This document shows, piece by piece, positions 28,301-39,564 of a stretch of 64,000 nt of DNA (the first letter of the stretch is position 1; each line of letters begins with the position of its first letter). The position numbers were made by a program, and so were the translations under genes. This DNA comes from Silurus meridionalis. Taxonomy: Eukaryota; Chordata; Actinopteri; Siluriformes; Siluridae. Location: contig NC_060892.1 of the NCBI RefSeq assembly GCF_014805685.1, forward strand, positions 6,885,490-6,949,489. Direction: 5' to 3'. The notes under the pieces are model-generated. The model had not been told where the DNA came from and did not search any database. It saw only the letters and a program-made list of their open reading frames with translations.

Positions 28301-31300
28301 GTCAACAACCAGTACATCTGTTTCTGTAGCAACCACATCTCCAAAACCAACAACTCCTCCAGCTTTAGTAACATTTAACACAACTACTAGTCAGACAATG
28401 CCAATAAACAGCACAAACATATCTACAAAAAACACCTCTGCAATATCATCAACAAGTCATCCAAATACAACAGCTACCAATACAACCACTGGTCTGACAA
28501 CAACTACACCTATCACTACCATCTCTCCAACAAAAACTACCATTTTAACAACATCCACTAGTCTAACAATGCCCAGCAACTTGATAAGCACATCTCCAAA
28601 ACCAACTACAGATGCTTCCACTACAAGAACAACCAGCACAACCATTAATTCTACAACCACCTTTTCAACATCAAAAACTCTTCCAAATACAACTGCTACC
28701 AGCACAAACCCTGGTCTGCCACCAAATAAATCTATTGCAACCATCTCTCCAACATCAGCCACAATTCCACCAAATACAGAAATCCCCATCAAAACCACTA
28801 GTTCAACAATGCCCATAATCCTAACAACCACCAGTAAATCAACTACAACTACAACATCAACCAGCACAACCACAGCTCCAGCAGCCACCTCTCTAACAAC
28901 ACATTCAAATGTAACAAACTTAACTATTCCAACAATGGTAATGACCACAACCAGCTTTCCACAAACACTTACAACTAATTCAACAATGACCAGCACAACC
29001 ACAAACTCAACAACAACACAAACCAGCACAAGCACCTCCCCAATAACAACAGCTACTACTCCAACAAATACTATGTCAGTTACCACAACCACCTCTCCAA
29101 GAACATCTACATCTTTTTCAATAACAACCAGCAAAATCACCATTCCAGGAACAACTACAGCCTCGCAAGCAGCCACCAGCATAACCACCTCTTCACAAAC
29201 AAGTCAACAACCAACAAGTACATTTTCATCTTACACAAACTCTTAATGTTTAGAAGAATACATTTAGATGTATTTATGTCTAATTATTAACAATAACTAT
29301 TTGTTCTGATTTCTGTAGACTCACCAGCATTTGCTCAAGCAGTGGTCAGGATGCAATCTGTCACTAATCTAAGTGACAATGAAATCATTATCTATATAGA
29401 GGAGGTAAGGCCACCCTTTATGTTTTACTCCAAATGTATGGTTGCTACTTCCTAATTTGGCAGTTATTATATTCACTAATTAATTAATGAATGACATTTT
29501 TATGCATTTATAATTACATTTAATGTAAACAAGTCCGATGCTGTTCCTATTTAAATTATAGTAGATATAAACATTCACTTTAGATAATGTATTTGTTTGT
29601 TTGTTTGTTTGTTTGTTTATTCAAATGTATTTATTTAATAATTCAATTATAAATCAACCACTTCTGAATTCCCAAAATAGAAAGTGTTGAGTAATAGTTC
29701 TGATAAAAAACTTTTTGTCCAAGGAGAGGTAGCTGGTTGGTGCTGGGATTTAAATTCACAAGCATATCATCAGAAGTCCAATGCCCTAATTACTTATTTC
29801 TTACTGCTTTAACTACTTCTAGGCTATCTTGTGTTTTTCCACACATGGATTGCCAAGGGCTAAGTGTAAGAACTTAACTGGACTGCATAAAGCCCTGACT
29901 TAAATCTCACTGAACACCTCAGTGTTTGTCTAATATTCTTGTGGCAGAATGGGCAACATTCCAAGATTTTGTGAAAATTCTATATTCCAGAGTGGAGTTT
30001 ATTTAGCTGGCAAAGAGAGGATTAAATCTGCAATCAAATGTTCAAAAAGCAAATATGTTCCCTTTCAGAAACTTGGGAATGCGCCCAAGTGTTTACGCTC
30101 TGAAATAATGTGTGTAATCAGTCAAAAATTGTACGCTGGCCGTCACTGGCAGTAAATGGGGCGGAAAGTACACAGGTTTGGAGCAATGCTGTGCATTAAA
30201 GGAATGCTTGCGACTTATATCTCTCCCGAGATCGCCTCCTCCCTCAAGACCCCGACATTACCTATGAAAACCACGCGTAATATGTCTGCACTCGTTAGTA
30301 AGGCTTACGCCTCGGCAGGTTAAGCTGCTGTGTCCCTGCACACCATGGCGGTCCTGCAGGCATATCAGACTGAACTGCTGCATTAACTGGATGTGGGAGG
30401 TGCCCTGGGCCGGACGGAGCTTGTGAACTAAGAGACCGCTAGGGCGCCCTCGTCTCGACAAAGACGCACCTCTGGCTCACTCTCTCTGAAATGTCCGAAA
30501 GGGATAGGGCCGTGCTGCTGGACTCCCCACTCACTTCTTTAGGGGTAAAAACAGGCAGCGGCGTTCCAGCAGTACCAGCCACGCCTCTCGCATGGGGCTG
30601 CTCGGCGGGCGCAGCCCCAACCCTATCCCACCACCTCCCATTGGGAGATATATTCCACCGCAGTATCTGGTGCTTGCCCTGCCCCGACTCCCTCAGGGAC
30701 CTGGTCCGTTAACCCTGCCAGTGAATGTGCTTCAGGGCACTTCCAGCTCCAGCGAGCATCCTCCTCGGTCTCCACCCGGTCTCCTAGTGGTCCAGGAGAA
30801 CTCGCAGACTCCTACAGTCGCTTCAGGGCACTGGGACCGATACCCCTAAAAGACTTCCTAGCAGCCTGGAAAGCTCTGCCAGACATGTCTCAGTGTGTCC
30901 TGCCCACTGTAGAGCGAGGCTACTTGATTCATTTCGGGTCTCTTTCGCCCCATTTCTACGGGGGTTTTTCCACTCTGGTGGGAACCGAGCAGGCTCTGGT
31001 CATGGAACGAGAAGTAAACAGGAGGCCGTCGAGGTGGCCCCTCCATCAAAATGAGAGTCCGGGTTCTACAGCCGGTCACATCAGCTGAACCACTCACTTG
31101 TGAGACTTAGGTTTAGGATGCTGACCCTCAAGCAGGTTGTGTCTCAAATCAGATCCGAGGACTGGTTTGTCACGGTAGATCTAAAGGATGCATACTTTCA
31201 TGTAGCCATCCTTCCTTCTCACAGGAATTTCCTGAAAGCTTACCAGTATCGGGTTCTTCCATTTGGCCATTTGGCCTTGCCCTTCACAAAATGTGTTGAT

Positions 31301-31794
31301 TTGGCTCTGGTCTCCTGAGACTTCAGGGCATTCGCATCCTTGACACGTTGCACTGTCCCCTCTGGTTTTCCCTTACTCCTTCAGCCTGGGGCTGGACGCC
31401 ATGGCTCAAGCATGGCCGAGGCTGAAGAAGGCACAGGTTTTTACACACATTATTTCAGAGCGTGAACACTCGGGCATGTTCTAAAAGCTTTTCAATGCAG
31501 CATCTCGTTCCCTCAGGGAAGTAGGGTTTCATACGTAACCTAGAGACGGTTGTAATGTTCAGGTGTCAGTAAAATTTCGGGCATTGAGTGTATGTTTAAA
31601 GCAAAGCTTTGCATAAATTTACAATCTGTTGTTATTCCAGTCATTTTTAAATAAATATATAAATATTTACTTTCTTCTTGTTTCATATATTGAATATTAA
31701 TTTCTTTTTATTGCAGTTTTCCAAACTCATCCAGGCTAACGTTAATAAGAACATTAAGATGACGGTAAAAAAGATTCAAAAAGTCTCACCTTAA
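19293..31794 (+). CDS. Mucin-like gene B, complete: signal peptide, giant Ser/Thr repeat exon, short C-terminal module
   Basis: Proposed coding exons are 19293-19392, 20720-29217, 29319-29404 and 31717-31794, with TAA at 31792-31794. Exon 1 gives a signal peptide, exon 2 about 2,800 residues of Ser/Thr-rich repeats, and exons 3-4 a basic module of about 54 residues ending IQKVSP. Phases are 1, 1, 0, so the repeat exon is symmetrical (1-1). The product should be a secreted, heavily O-glycosylated mucin-like chain without visible membrane anchor. The frame holds from 20720 to about 27617, then is broken by -1, -5 and -1 changes (relative to neighbouring repeats) before 27912, and is open again to 29217. 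It is a head-to-tail paralogue of gene A. Tissue and function are unknown; no ortholog is recognised. Confidence 0.75.
19447..19944. mobile_element. Degenerate non-autonomous Tc1-like element, family N1, in intron 1 of gene B
   Basis: Carries the phrases ATTTTGGAGTGTG, TTTGTGCTCATTCAGCCACA and GTCTCCTAGTTCAAGTG, and ends CCCATATAGTGTA. These match the better preserved copy at 50667-51182 in the same order and orientation. The left terminal repeat is eroded. Fragments of the same family occur at 29838-30045 (inverted) and 34785-35240. Confidence 0.6.
20285..20485. mobile_element. MITE with 24-bp inverted ends in intron 1 of gene B
   Basis: Ends CAGGTAGTCGTCGACTTAC and, inverted, GTAAGTTGACGACTACCTG, flanked on both sides by TA. 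The 201-bp element has inner sequences that also pair (TTACGACC with GGTTGTAA-like arms). A TA target duplication suggests mobilisation by a Tc1/mariner-type transposase. No coding capacity. Confidence 0.85.
20720..29217 (+). CDS. Giant repeat exon of mucin-like gene B
   Basis: Acceptor ATACATTCCAG, first codon completed as Glu with the G of exon 1. Up to about 26600 it is built on a 38-residue (114-bp) unit of the pattern LSTSESPETSATQ, TITASTSTS, PELTTDLSSTSDTPET. The last 2.2 kb changes to Thr-dominated sequence with Asn and few Glu (TTTS, STNTT). The donor is inferred at 29218 (ACAA before GTACAT), the position equivalent to that in gene A, and gives phase 1. Frame breaks lie near 27617, 27725 and 27905. 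A 27-base patch at 23352-23378 is read in a shifted frame between a -2 and a -1 change. Confidence 0.75.
20722..26600 (+). repeat. 114-bp coding minisatellite with larger duplicated blocks
   Basis: Besides the 38-codon unit, the first bases of the exon (20722 on) recur at 21301, an offset of 579 bp or 193 codons. The block at 23386 recurs at 24061, an offset of 675 bp or 225 codons. All offsets are multiples of three, so expansion has kept the frame. Confidence 0.8.
29319..29404 (+). CDS. Third coding exon of gene B (C-terminal module, first half)
   Basis: 86 bp, acceptor TTTCTGTAG, donor GTAAGG, phases 1 in and 0 out, exactly as in gene A. Encodes 29 residues with AVVRM, IIIY and an acidic end IEE. 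Confidence 0.8.
29838..30045 (-). mobile_element. Inverted fragment of Tc1-like N1 family in last intron of gene B
   Basis: AAAGCCCTGACTTAAATC and CACTGAACACCTC are the reverse complement of the GTTGAGGTCAGG region of the 50667-51182 element, and TTCTTGTGGCAGAATGGGC is another recognisable part of the family. It abuts the DIRS-like remnant that follows. Confidence 0.55.
30060..31560 (+). mobile_element. Degenerate DIRS/Ty3-like retrotransposon remnant in last intron of gene B
   Basis: The frame at 31100-31318 reads a reverse transcriptase segment with DWFVTVDLKDAYFHV and YQYRVLPFG, but the linking residues are deleted. Upstream, 30885-31088 carries LIHFGSLSPHF and EQALVMEREVN, typical of the region before the RT in the same polyprotein. 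The end near 31505-31545 (CTCGTTCCCTCAGGGAA and ATACGTAACC) resembles teleost DIRS termini. No intact frame; GC content is higher than in its surroundings. DIRS rather than Ty3 is from memory. Confidence 0.65.
31717..31794 (+). CDS. Terminal coding exon of gene B
   Basis: Follows TTTTTATTGCAG. 25 residues, Lys-rich, ending VKKIQKVSP then TAA. The same end is found in gene A, so the final motif is conserved while the repeats differ. Confidence 0.8.
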   Translation, partial: FSKLIQANVNKNIKMTVKKIQKVSP

Positions 31795-32201
31795 AGATCA
31801 CCTGCAAGAACCAGCCAATTCTTCTTTTCATAAATGACTGCTAATTTTTGCCATTTTTTTTAGAGGTCACATTTTCTTTTATTTATAATTTTTGTATGTG
31901 CATTTCCTGGTGGAGAGGTGTCATTTTATCCACACATGTTTTGCAAAGCACAGTTTGAATTGAGAGATGCTGATTGCTAGTAACTAAAAAAATAATTATC
32001 ATTTGGATAAGAAGATATATTCATTCTATCACATATAGTAGACAATGTACCATAGTTTATGATTTTTTTCAAACAGAAACAGTTAATGAAAGAAATACTA
32101 TATGGTGACTATGCTTGACAATTATTTATGAACTTTTTAACAAAAACTTTTTTTCATTGTAATTTCTTTTAGTTGGTGTAGTCTCACTGTGTGGCAAACT
32201 G

Positions 32202-32270
<69 letters not shown>

Positions 32271-32860
32271 AGCATAAGAGAAATGTAAATTCTTATTTTT
32301 GTAATATTTAACTGCAACATGGTGTTTTGTTGTTTGTGATATTTAACATAAATCCACTTTAACTAATAAATATATAAACAAATACCTTAGCAAAAAATTG
32401 TTCAAGGTTCATGGGTCCAAAGAAAGGTTCAAAGACAGGTTCATAGGCACCCAATGCTCACTGATACACTTGGGGAGCAAAGGTTGCCCATTTTGTCCAA
32501 TCCTACAGAGCTACTCTAGCAAAAATTGCTGAAAAGTAAATGCTGCCTATAAAAGAAAGGTGTCAGAACAGTCAGGATTCAGAAATTCTTTACATCTCAA
32601 TCCAATCAATCATCTGTGGGATTTGCTGGACAAACAAGTTGCCCCACCTCACAAAATACAGGAATAGGAGACAGTTGTAGATGTGGTGATGGTAAGAATT
32701 TGTTATATAAACTTTAAGAGCTCTTGTGCCAAGAACAATTGTGTCTTAATTATTAAGCTATTTCTTTGGAGCGGACAGTGGATTTACTTTCTTTCTAATT
32801 ATTTTCTCTTGTCACATAGGTCTGTAGCTTATCTAGGGGAGCTGCAGCCTGAAAAAATAA

Positions 32861-32930
<70 letters not shown>
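31795..32930. other. 3' flank of gene B with two (TA)n tracts
   Basis: AT-rich, no gene. (TA)n runs at 32205-32267 and 32865-32930. AATAAA at about 32364 could serve as a distant poly(A) signal for gene B. Confidence 0.4.
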
Positions 32931-32932
<2 letters not shown>

Positions 32933-33666
32933 TAATTTCCGGACTATAAAGCGCACCCATACTGTATATAAGCCACACCCACTGAATTTGATAAAGATTT
33001 TTATTCTGAACATAATGTCTACATTGAAACTAATGAACTTTACGCAGGATTTAATGACAGTGCCTGTTACACAGGTGAAATATGTTGCAGCTCCTTTAAG
33101 AGCAGAGCGGCATTTTGGGAATAGCCTGCCGCCACATTTTCCGGTATTACTGCATGTGTGCAAGACCGAGGAATATGTCCTTATTATTTTCTGATACTCA
33201 TTTTTAAGTTTCTTTGACTAACCCGTAATGCTGTTGCCAAGAAAAATAAAAAAGCACGAGTTTTGGAAACCTGTCTGTGCTTATATGATTTTTGTTGCAA
33301 CTGGAGTTAGCGAGCTCTCCCTTCACCCAGACTCAACGCGTTACAACGGCTTTTATCTACAAAGTAGCCGACCAAAAAAATCATTGTTCACCGTCTTCCT
33401 CCTTCCTTTCACAACTATTTCTCTCGGGAGTTTTTCTTTTGGCATCATCGTGCGTTTAAAAAAAAGTTTTTTTCTCCCGATGCCGTGCAGCTCAGAACAC
33501 AGGTGAGGTGCGTTTTTTCGTTTCCGTTCGGAAATTTTATTGGTCTAATGTTATGGGGCTCAGTTTTTTGGCTTGAAGTTTGTGAAACCGGTAAAAAACC
33601 CAGGAAAAATTCATAAATAAGCCGCTTCATTGTTTAAGCCGCAGGGTAGTCCGAAAAATATGGTAT
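32931..33666. mobile_element. DNA transposon remnant with TTTCCGGACTATAA-type ends
   Basis: Starts CATAATTTCCGGACTATAA and ends with the inverted counterpart GTAGTCCGAAAAATATGG. Inner parts near the ends also pair (AAGCGCACC and TATAAGCCACACCC against ATAAGCCGC and TTAAGCCGC). No transposase frame. Inserted directly after a (TA)n tract. The terminal motif is widespread in fish, but I cannot name the superfamily with confidence. Confidence 0.6.
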
Positions 33667-34784
33667 CATGAAGGAATTTTTTAATTGGGGAGTTTTTATT
33701 GATTGTATACAAAACAAGGAGAAATAGGAATGAGATTGGTGTTGGTTTTAATGTAAGTCTCAGATGCCTTAAAAATCTAAATAGATAAAAAGGCATCCCT
33801 TTTTGCCTGTTATTTACACAATAAGATTGAGGTCGCTCATATACAAGATTTTAATTGTGTGAATAATTCATACGTGAAAAGGATTGTTTTAGTTTACATA
33901 TGGATAAACTTCTAAAAAAACAAAACATCTTAATAGCAATTATTCATTATGCTATTACCACTAATGCATAATGTAAAACACCACCGCTTTTTTGATCCAG
34001 GATCCAAGTTTTTCAAAACTAGCAAAAAAGGGGTTAATTATTAATAAATGATGCAGGTGTTTGTTCTTGTATCACATGGTGTCAGAATCAGTAAAAAAAA
34101 AAAAAAGTCAAAATGAGATGTCATTTCCCTATTATACACACAATGAGATTCAATAAGATTAGAATGTTGATATACTTGATTGGTTTCTGTTGTGTGAACG
34201 CATCAGATGTGAGGACTCTCATATTCCAATTCTCAGAAGTATTGTTTTTGTTCAGTTATGGCCTCTGGAGGAACCTTTGTGTATAATAAACAGAAGTAGT
34301 TCAGTGATTCTCAGTAACACAAACCAGGAAGCAGCAGATCAAAATAAGTCAGTCACATTATTCTCCCCTGTAATGTGATAAAGTTGCTCTGATGAAGCTA
34401 AGTTGGTTCACATACATTCCACAACTTCAGAATGTAACTATGGAAAAAATAAAACCATTAATGACATACCATTCTCAAATTAATAAGAATTATAGTAATC
34501 ACTGTCAAAAACAAGACATATTAGGAAATGTTGTTGAGGGGAATTATTTTCTTAAAATAGCTCGACAACAATCGCTTTTTGTGTCTCAAGTTACAAGCAA
34601 ATGCTGCCTGTTTTTTTGCTGCACTTTGAAAGTGAAAAGCCTTAAGCAGCACCCGTGGTGACCAAGTACTGATCAGTACTCTTCCCTTTAAATTAGTAAA
34701 CACCAAGCCTGAAGAAATATAATCTTTTTTTTTCACGAACCTGCTGCAACAATTCATACACTATATTTTGGAAAAGAATGTACA

Positions 34785-35240
34785 CATATGATATTTACAC
34801 CAATATATTCTTCCCCATTCCAAATTTAGTCTGATTCAGCTTCTACTCTTCTTGGAAGGCTTATTACTAGATTTTGGAGAGTGCCTGGGGGAATATGTTT
34901 CCATGCATAAGAGCTATTAGGAATGTATAAGAGCATTAGGAATGTCAGGTGAAAAGGCCTGTCCTGAAGTAACTGTCCCAAACCATCCCAAATGTTTTTG
35001 ATGGGGTTAATGTCAGGGCTCTGTGCAGGTCACTCTAGTTACACCATGAGTTTTCACACCATCTTTTAAAAACCATTTAGACCTTGTTGTATACACAGGA
35101 TTATTGTCAGGTTTGGGCCCTATAATTCCAGTGAAGGAAAATCTGTGTACTACAGCAATACAGACATTTAAAATAATGTGAACTTCACACTTTGTGGCAA
35201 TAGTTAGTGGAAGGCCCACATTCAAAGAGATAGTCAGGAG
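34785..35240. mobile_element. Partial Tc1-like N1 element
   Basis: CTACTCTTCTTGGAAGGC, CTAGATTTTGGAGAGTG, GTCAGGGCTCTGTGCAGG and TGGCAATAGTTAGTGGAAGG follow the order of the 50667-51182 copy. Both terminal repeats are lost. Confidence 0.55.
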
Positions 35241-36350
35241 TAGTTACTTTCAGCTATAAAGTGTATGATGTGTTATCATTTGCCTTATTATTGATAGATT
35301 TTAATGTCCACCTCCAACAATGCAAATATAATACATGCCCTGGGATCTGAAATAACATTATTGGGCTCAAAATAGCTTTTATTTCATCTCCTTCTTTTAA
35401 TTAGTGGATGCAATGATGGCATTGTGTATATTAGAGGAAGCATGTGTTGTCCTTCACCTTCATTAATTCCTGGACAAGATGTTGAAAATCAGCAAAGACT
35501 GAGGTCTGGTCCACACGAACAAAGGTACATTTGAATTCAACAATCTGAATTTAACACTCTGACTTGGGGGGAGGGGGATATCCTTTTTATGTTTAAAAAA
35601 TATGACCATAAAACTTAATGTTTTGATCAATAATATATACAAATCAATCAAATCTACATGAAAAAAACTTTAAAGAAAACTACATTCCAATAAGATTCTT
35701 GTTTTACAGTTTTTCTCAGGTCTGAAATGAAATTTTTCAAACTACTTGTTCAACCTCCACATCATGTAGTCACTTGTGCACATCATTAAAGCATCTCTCT
35801 ATGCTTTAATCAAATTGTGAATGCTTTTGTACATTCATGTAATTGATTGTGTAAAATTGTCTGCTGTTTCCTGCATTATCAGTTGTTTATGTCATGATCG
35901 AAATATATTATAGTTGTTCTGAATTTGCCTGAATAATCTCAAACCTCAAAACATCCAGGCATTAGTTCATTGCATACAGTTTCTCAAATCATCCTTAATA
36001 TCTGCAAACCAGTAGGTGCATTCTCAAAACAACTTGTACAAACAGCACAAAACATTGGATTACTTGCCAAAGCCTGTACTTTTCTCAAAATCCTTAGTTT
36101 ATCTCTCAAAAGTAAGTATGTGTGTCATACAAATGATGGCACACAGTTTCAGGCATTCTTGATAATAAATATGGTTTGGATCACAGTGACTGAAAATGCA
36201 AAATTTGACTTCCTTCTGTACGGCATCTATGACTTTTAGCAGTACAAATTAATTTATTTCATTGCATATTTTAATTTATATTGATTGCAAGAGACCAGAC
36301 AATATTCACACTTACTGTAGTGTAGTGTTTGTTTCTTTGTTGTTTATCCA
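35241..36350. other. Intergenic, no gene seen
   Basis: AT-rich sequence with short chance frames. No coding or repeat signal I can support. Confidence 0.4.
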
Positions 36351-36355
36351 TTTTC

Positions 36356-36419
36356 AGAGAAAAAAAAGCATTTTTGGGGTGGCGTCCATTTATCACGGTT
36401 TTTCGGGGGGATTACTGTA
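36356..36419. mobile_element. Half copy of the CAGTAATCCCCC MITE
   Basis: AAAGCATTTTTGGGGTGGC and GGGGGGATTACTGTA are the reverse complement of the left half of the complete element at 55285-55620. The other half is missing. Confidence 0.65.
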
Positions 36420-36555
36420 ATGGAAATCTACATATTTTTTATTTTGATATACATGATCATGAATATGTACCTATTAGGTTCCATTTATGTCAACATAACA
36501 TCTAAGAAAAAGATTGCTGCTGTATGTTACTGTAACTGTGTTTACAGGCCACTAT

Positions 36556-36556
<1 letters not shown>

Positions 36557-36622
<66 letters not shown>
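36557..36622. repeat. (GATA)n microsatellite
   Basis: About 16 perfect copies of a four-base GATA unit. Confidence 0.9.
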
Positions 36623-36879
36623 TATTATAAATATTGATATACTATATGGCATATTACTATTATTAAAATACTCTTAACTCACTTTGTTTAAAAAGCAGAT
36701 AGGATCGATACTTCTATTTAAGAATGAATCCTTTTGATACAATGACAGTTTCGAACATATCAATACTTTAGGATCGATCCACCTATCCCTATTTATTATC
36801 TCCTGAGTTGCCACAAAACTAGCAACTGTTGCTGAGATTGAAGACTTTATCCACTTTCTGCAGCAGTTCTGAAATGGTT

Positions 36880-37470
36880 CTCCAGCTGGGGTTCTCCTTT
36901 CGGCTTCTCCCATTAGGGGTCGCCACAGCATATCATCTGTCTCCATACGTCCTGTCCTCTACATCTGTCTCTTTCAAACCAACTGCATGTCTTCCCTCAC
37001 CACATCCATGAAACTCCTCCTTGGTCCTCCTCTCTTCCTTTCTGGTGGCTCCATCCTCAGCATTATATCTACCGATATAACCCATGTCCCCTGTTTTCTG
37101 CACATGTCCAAACTATCTCAATCGTGCCTCCCTCACCTTGTCTCCAAAACGTCCTACATGCGCAGTCCCTCTAATAAACCTGTTTCTAATCCAGTTCATC
37201 CTCGTCACTCCCAACGAAAACCTTAACATCTTCAGCTCTGCTACCTTTTACTCAATGCCACTGCCTCTAAACCATACAACATCGCAGGTCTCACCACAGT
37301 CCTTTAAACTTTCCCTTTCACTCTCACAGATACCCTTCTATCACAAATCACTCCTGCCACTCTTCTGTGTAACAAAATCTTCTTCTTTCGGCTGCTCCCC
37401 CTAGAGGTCGCCCGTCTCTATACCACCCTGTCCTCTACATCCGCCTCTTTCAAACCAGTCCACTGTGTAA
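36880..37470 (-). mobile_element. RTE-like LINE 3' fragment, antisense
   Basis: The minus strand reads the C-terminal tail of RTE-type polyproteins (FGHVQ-type and WRPLMGEAERR segments, ending in the phrase GTGGCGACCCCTAATGGG). It is the reverse of the plus-strand copy at 38226-38595. Several stops and frame changes. Confidence 0.6.
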
Positions 37471-37758
37471 CAAAATAAAGATATTATTAATAAATAGAAT
37501 ATTGTATATATTTATTATTAAATGTAAAATATTTATTTTATTTAAGCCATTTTGTCAAGGCTGCTGGAAGACACAGCAGGGGGTCTTAGGAGCCGCATAA
37601 GGCTCCACATTTTTCGGCACATTTTTTTCACATTTGTGAAAAAATAATCCATAACTCATATGAACCAGTAGATGGCGGTGTGCACATTTTAAATGAAATG
37701 CATTATTAAGTCAGTGAGTCAGATCATTTAACTCGGTAATCGAATCTTTTGGCTCATA

Positions 37759-37821
37759 GATGGATGGATGGATGGATGGATGGATGGATGGGTGAGAGAG
37801 AGAGAGAGAGAGAGATATAGG

Positions 37822-37886
<65 letters not shown>
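37759..37886. repeat. Compound microsatellite (GGAT)n, (GA)n, (GATA)n
   Basis: Three adjoining simple repeats with different units, located between two RTE-like fragments. Confidence 0.9.
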
Positions 37887-37888
<2 letters not shown>

Positions 37889-37889
37889 G

Positions 37890-38225
37890 TAGATAGATGT
37901 ACTCTTTTCTTCATTTCTTTAACACACTCTACATTACTATGCACTGTGGACTCCAGGTACCTGAACTCCTCCACCTTCTCCACCTCTTCTCCCTGCAACC
38001 GCACCACTCCACTTCCCTACCTCTCATTCACACACATGTACTCTGTCTTACTCCTACTGACTTTCATTCCCCTTCTCTCCAGTGTGTACCTCCACCTCTC
38101 CAGGCTCTTCTCAACTTGCTCCCTACTCTCACCACAAATCACAATATCATCCGCAAACATCATAGTCCACGGAGACTCCTGTCTGACCTCGTCCGTCAAC
38201 CTGTCCATCACCATTGCAAATAGGA
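37890..38225 (-). mobile_element. RTE-like LINE reverse transcriptase fragment
   Basis: The minus strand encodes MFADDIVICGE, the catalytic ADD box of a reverse transcriptase. It is followed by LERWRYTLERRGMKVS and KTEYMC, and then VEEFRYLEST in an adjoining frame. This order is typical of RTE elements. Too short and broken to be active. Confidence 0.75.
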
Positions 38226-38595
38226 AGCTGAAGCTGAAGAGCTGAAGTTGAGATTTTCATTCAGAATGACAACGACAGACAGGATTAGAAACAAGTTTAT
38301 TAGAGGGACAGTGCATGTAGGACATTTTGGAGACAAGGTGAGAGAGGTGAGATTGAGATGGTTTGGACATGTGCAAAGGAGAGACATGGGGTATATCGGT
38401 AGGAGAATGCTGAGGATGGAGCCACCAGGAAAGAGGAAAAGAGGAAGACCAAGGAGGAGGTTCATGGATATGGTAAAGGGAAGACATGCAGGTAGTTGGT
38501 GTGAAAGAGGCAGATGTAGAGGACAGGGGGGTATGGAGACGAATGATCTGCTGTGGCGACCCCTAATGGGAGCAGCCAATAAAAGAAGAAAAACG
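38226..38595 (+). mobile_element. RTE-like LINE C-terminal fragment, opposite orientation
   Basis: The frame 38248-38613 reads VRLRWFGHVQRRDMGYIGRR, then RKRGRPRRRFMDMVK and WRPLMGAA. This is the sequence that should follow the RT fragment just upstream, but it lies on the other strand, so the element is internally inverted at about 38226. Confidence 0.75.
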
Positions 38596-38789
38596 TTCCA
38601 CAATATTATATAATACATATTACATATATTGCATCTGCATGTAATTTTTTAGCATTGGATTTAAATAGATGTGGCTTGTTATTTTATGTTGAACATTTTT
38701 TTATTATTTGTAAATGAATTGTTTAAAATTTATTGATATGTTTAAAAGCATTTTGGGAGCATTTCAATGTCATCTCAAAACGAAACATT

Positions 38790-39260
38790 TGAAACTAAAA
38801 TGACTGCTCTACTTAATTATTCTGCCATAAGAAAAGAGGAGAAAGAAACATCAACAAACCTTTTAACCTTCCTAGGAGCACTGTAAAAAAAATTTTGCAG
38901 GAATAAGACAGGACTAAAATCAGGCCAGCCTCCCAAAATGAGTGCACAGAAAAGAAGGGCAATTTTCCAAAAGGCCTTTTACAACAAGAGATTATAGAGC
39001 TTACAGGCTGAAATAGGAGAATCTGTGCAGACCTCAGCAATCTGATCTTTTTACATACCTGGCTTCTATGTGAGAGTGGCCAGAAGGAAGTACCATGCCT
39101 GAAGAACCTGTTCCAGCACTAGAAATCTAGATCCAGGGGGGCAATTTAGATACCGACAGGACAATTAGATAATGCACAGGGCATGACTGGAAAATTGCTG
39201 TCTAACATTCTTCATCAATTTGGCAGAATTGAAGAAAAGCTCAAATCTTTAAATGGACAA
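38790..39260. other. Possible eroded transposase remnant
   Basis: AGGAGCACTGTAAAAAAAA and the following text could be read as a broken Tc1-type transposase helix-turn-helix, but stops are frequent and no motif is firm. Confidence 0.2.
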
Positions 39261-39411
39261 GTATAATTAATAAAAGTATGATTATTTCTGTTTCAATGTT
39301 TTACTTTTAAATAATTATGATTTATTTAATAATAATAATAAATATGATGATGCAAGTGAGCAAAAAGGGAAATAGTCACTAGAGGGTGATTATTTTCTGG
39401 AGGCTCTGTGT

Positions 39412-39412
39412 C

Positions 39413-39451
<39 letters not shown>

Positions 39452-39564
39452 TTATTTGTTTGGTGGCCAGCAAGGTCAGTTTGTTTAAACCGGGCTTTAT
39501 CATTACCCATGAGCTGTTGCACTCTTACCAGCACTGACCTGCTGAAATCTACCTAAGTTTTTTA

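Noticed and set aside
30491..30849. Overlapping Pro- and Gly-rich frames
   Set aside because: They belong to the GC-richer degenerate DIRS-like remnant and are not a host gene.
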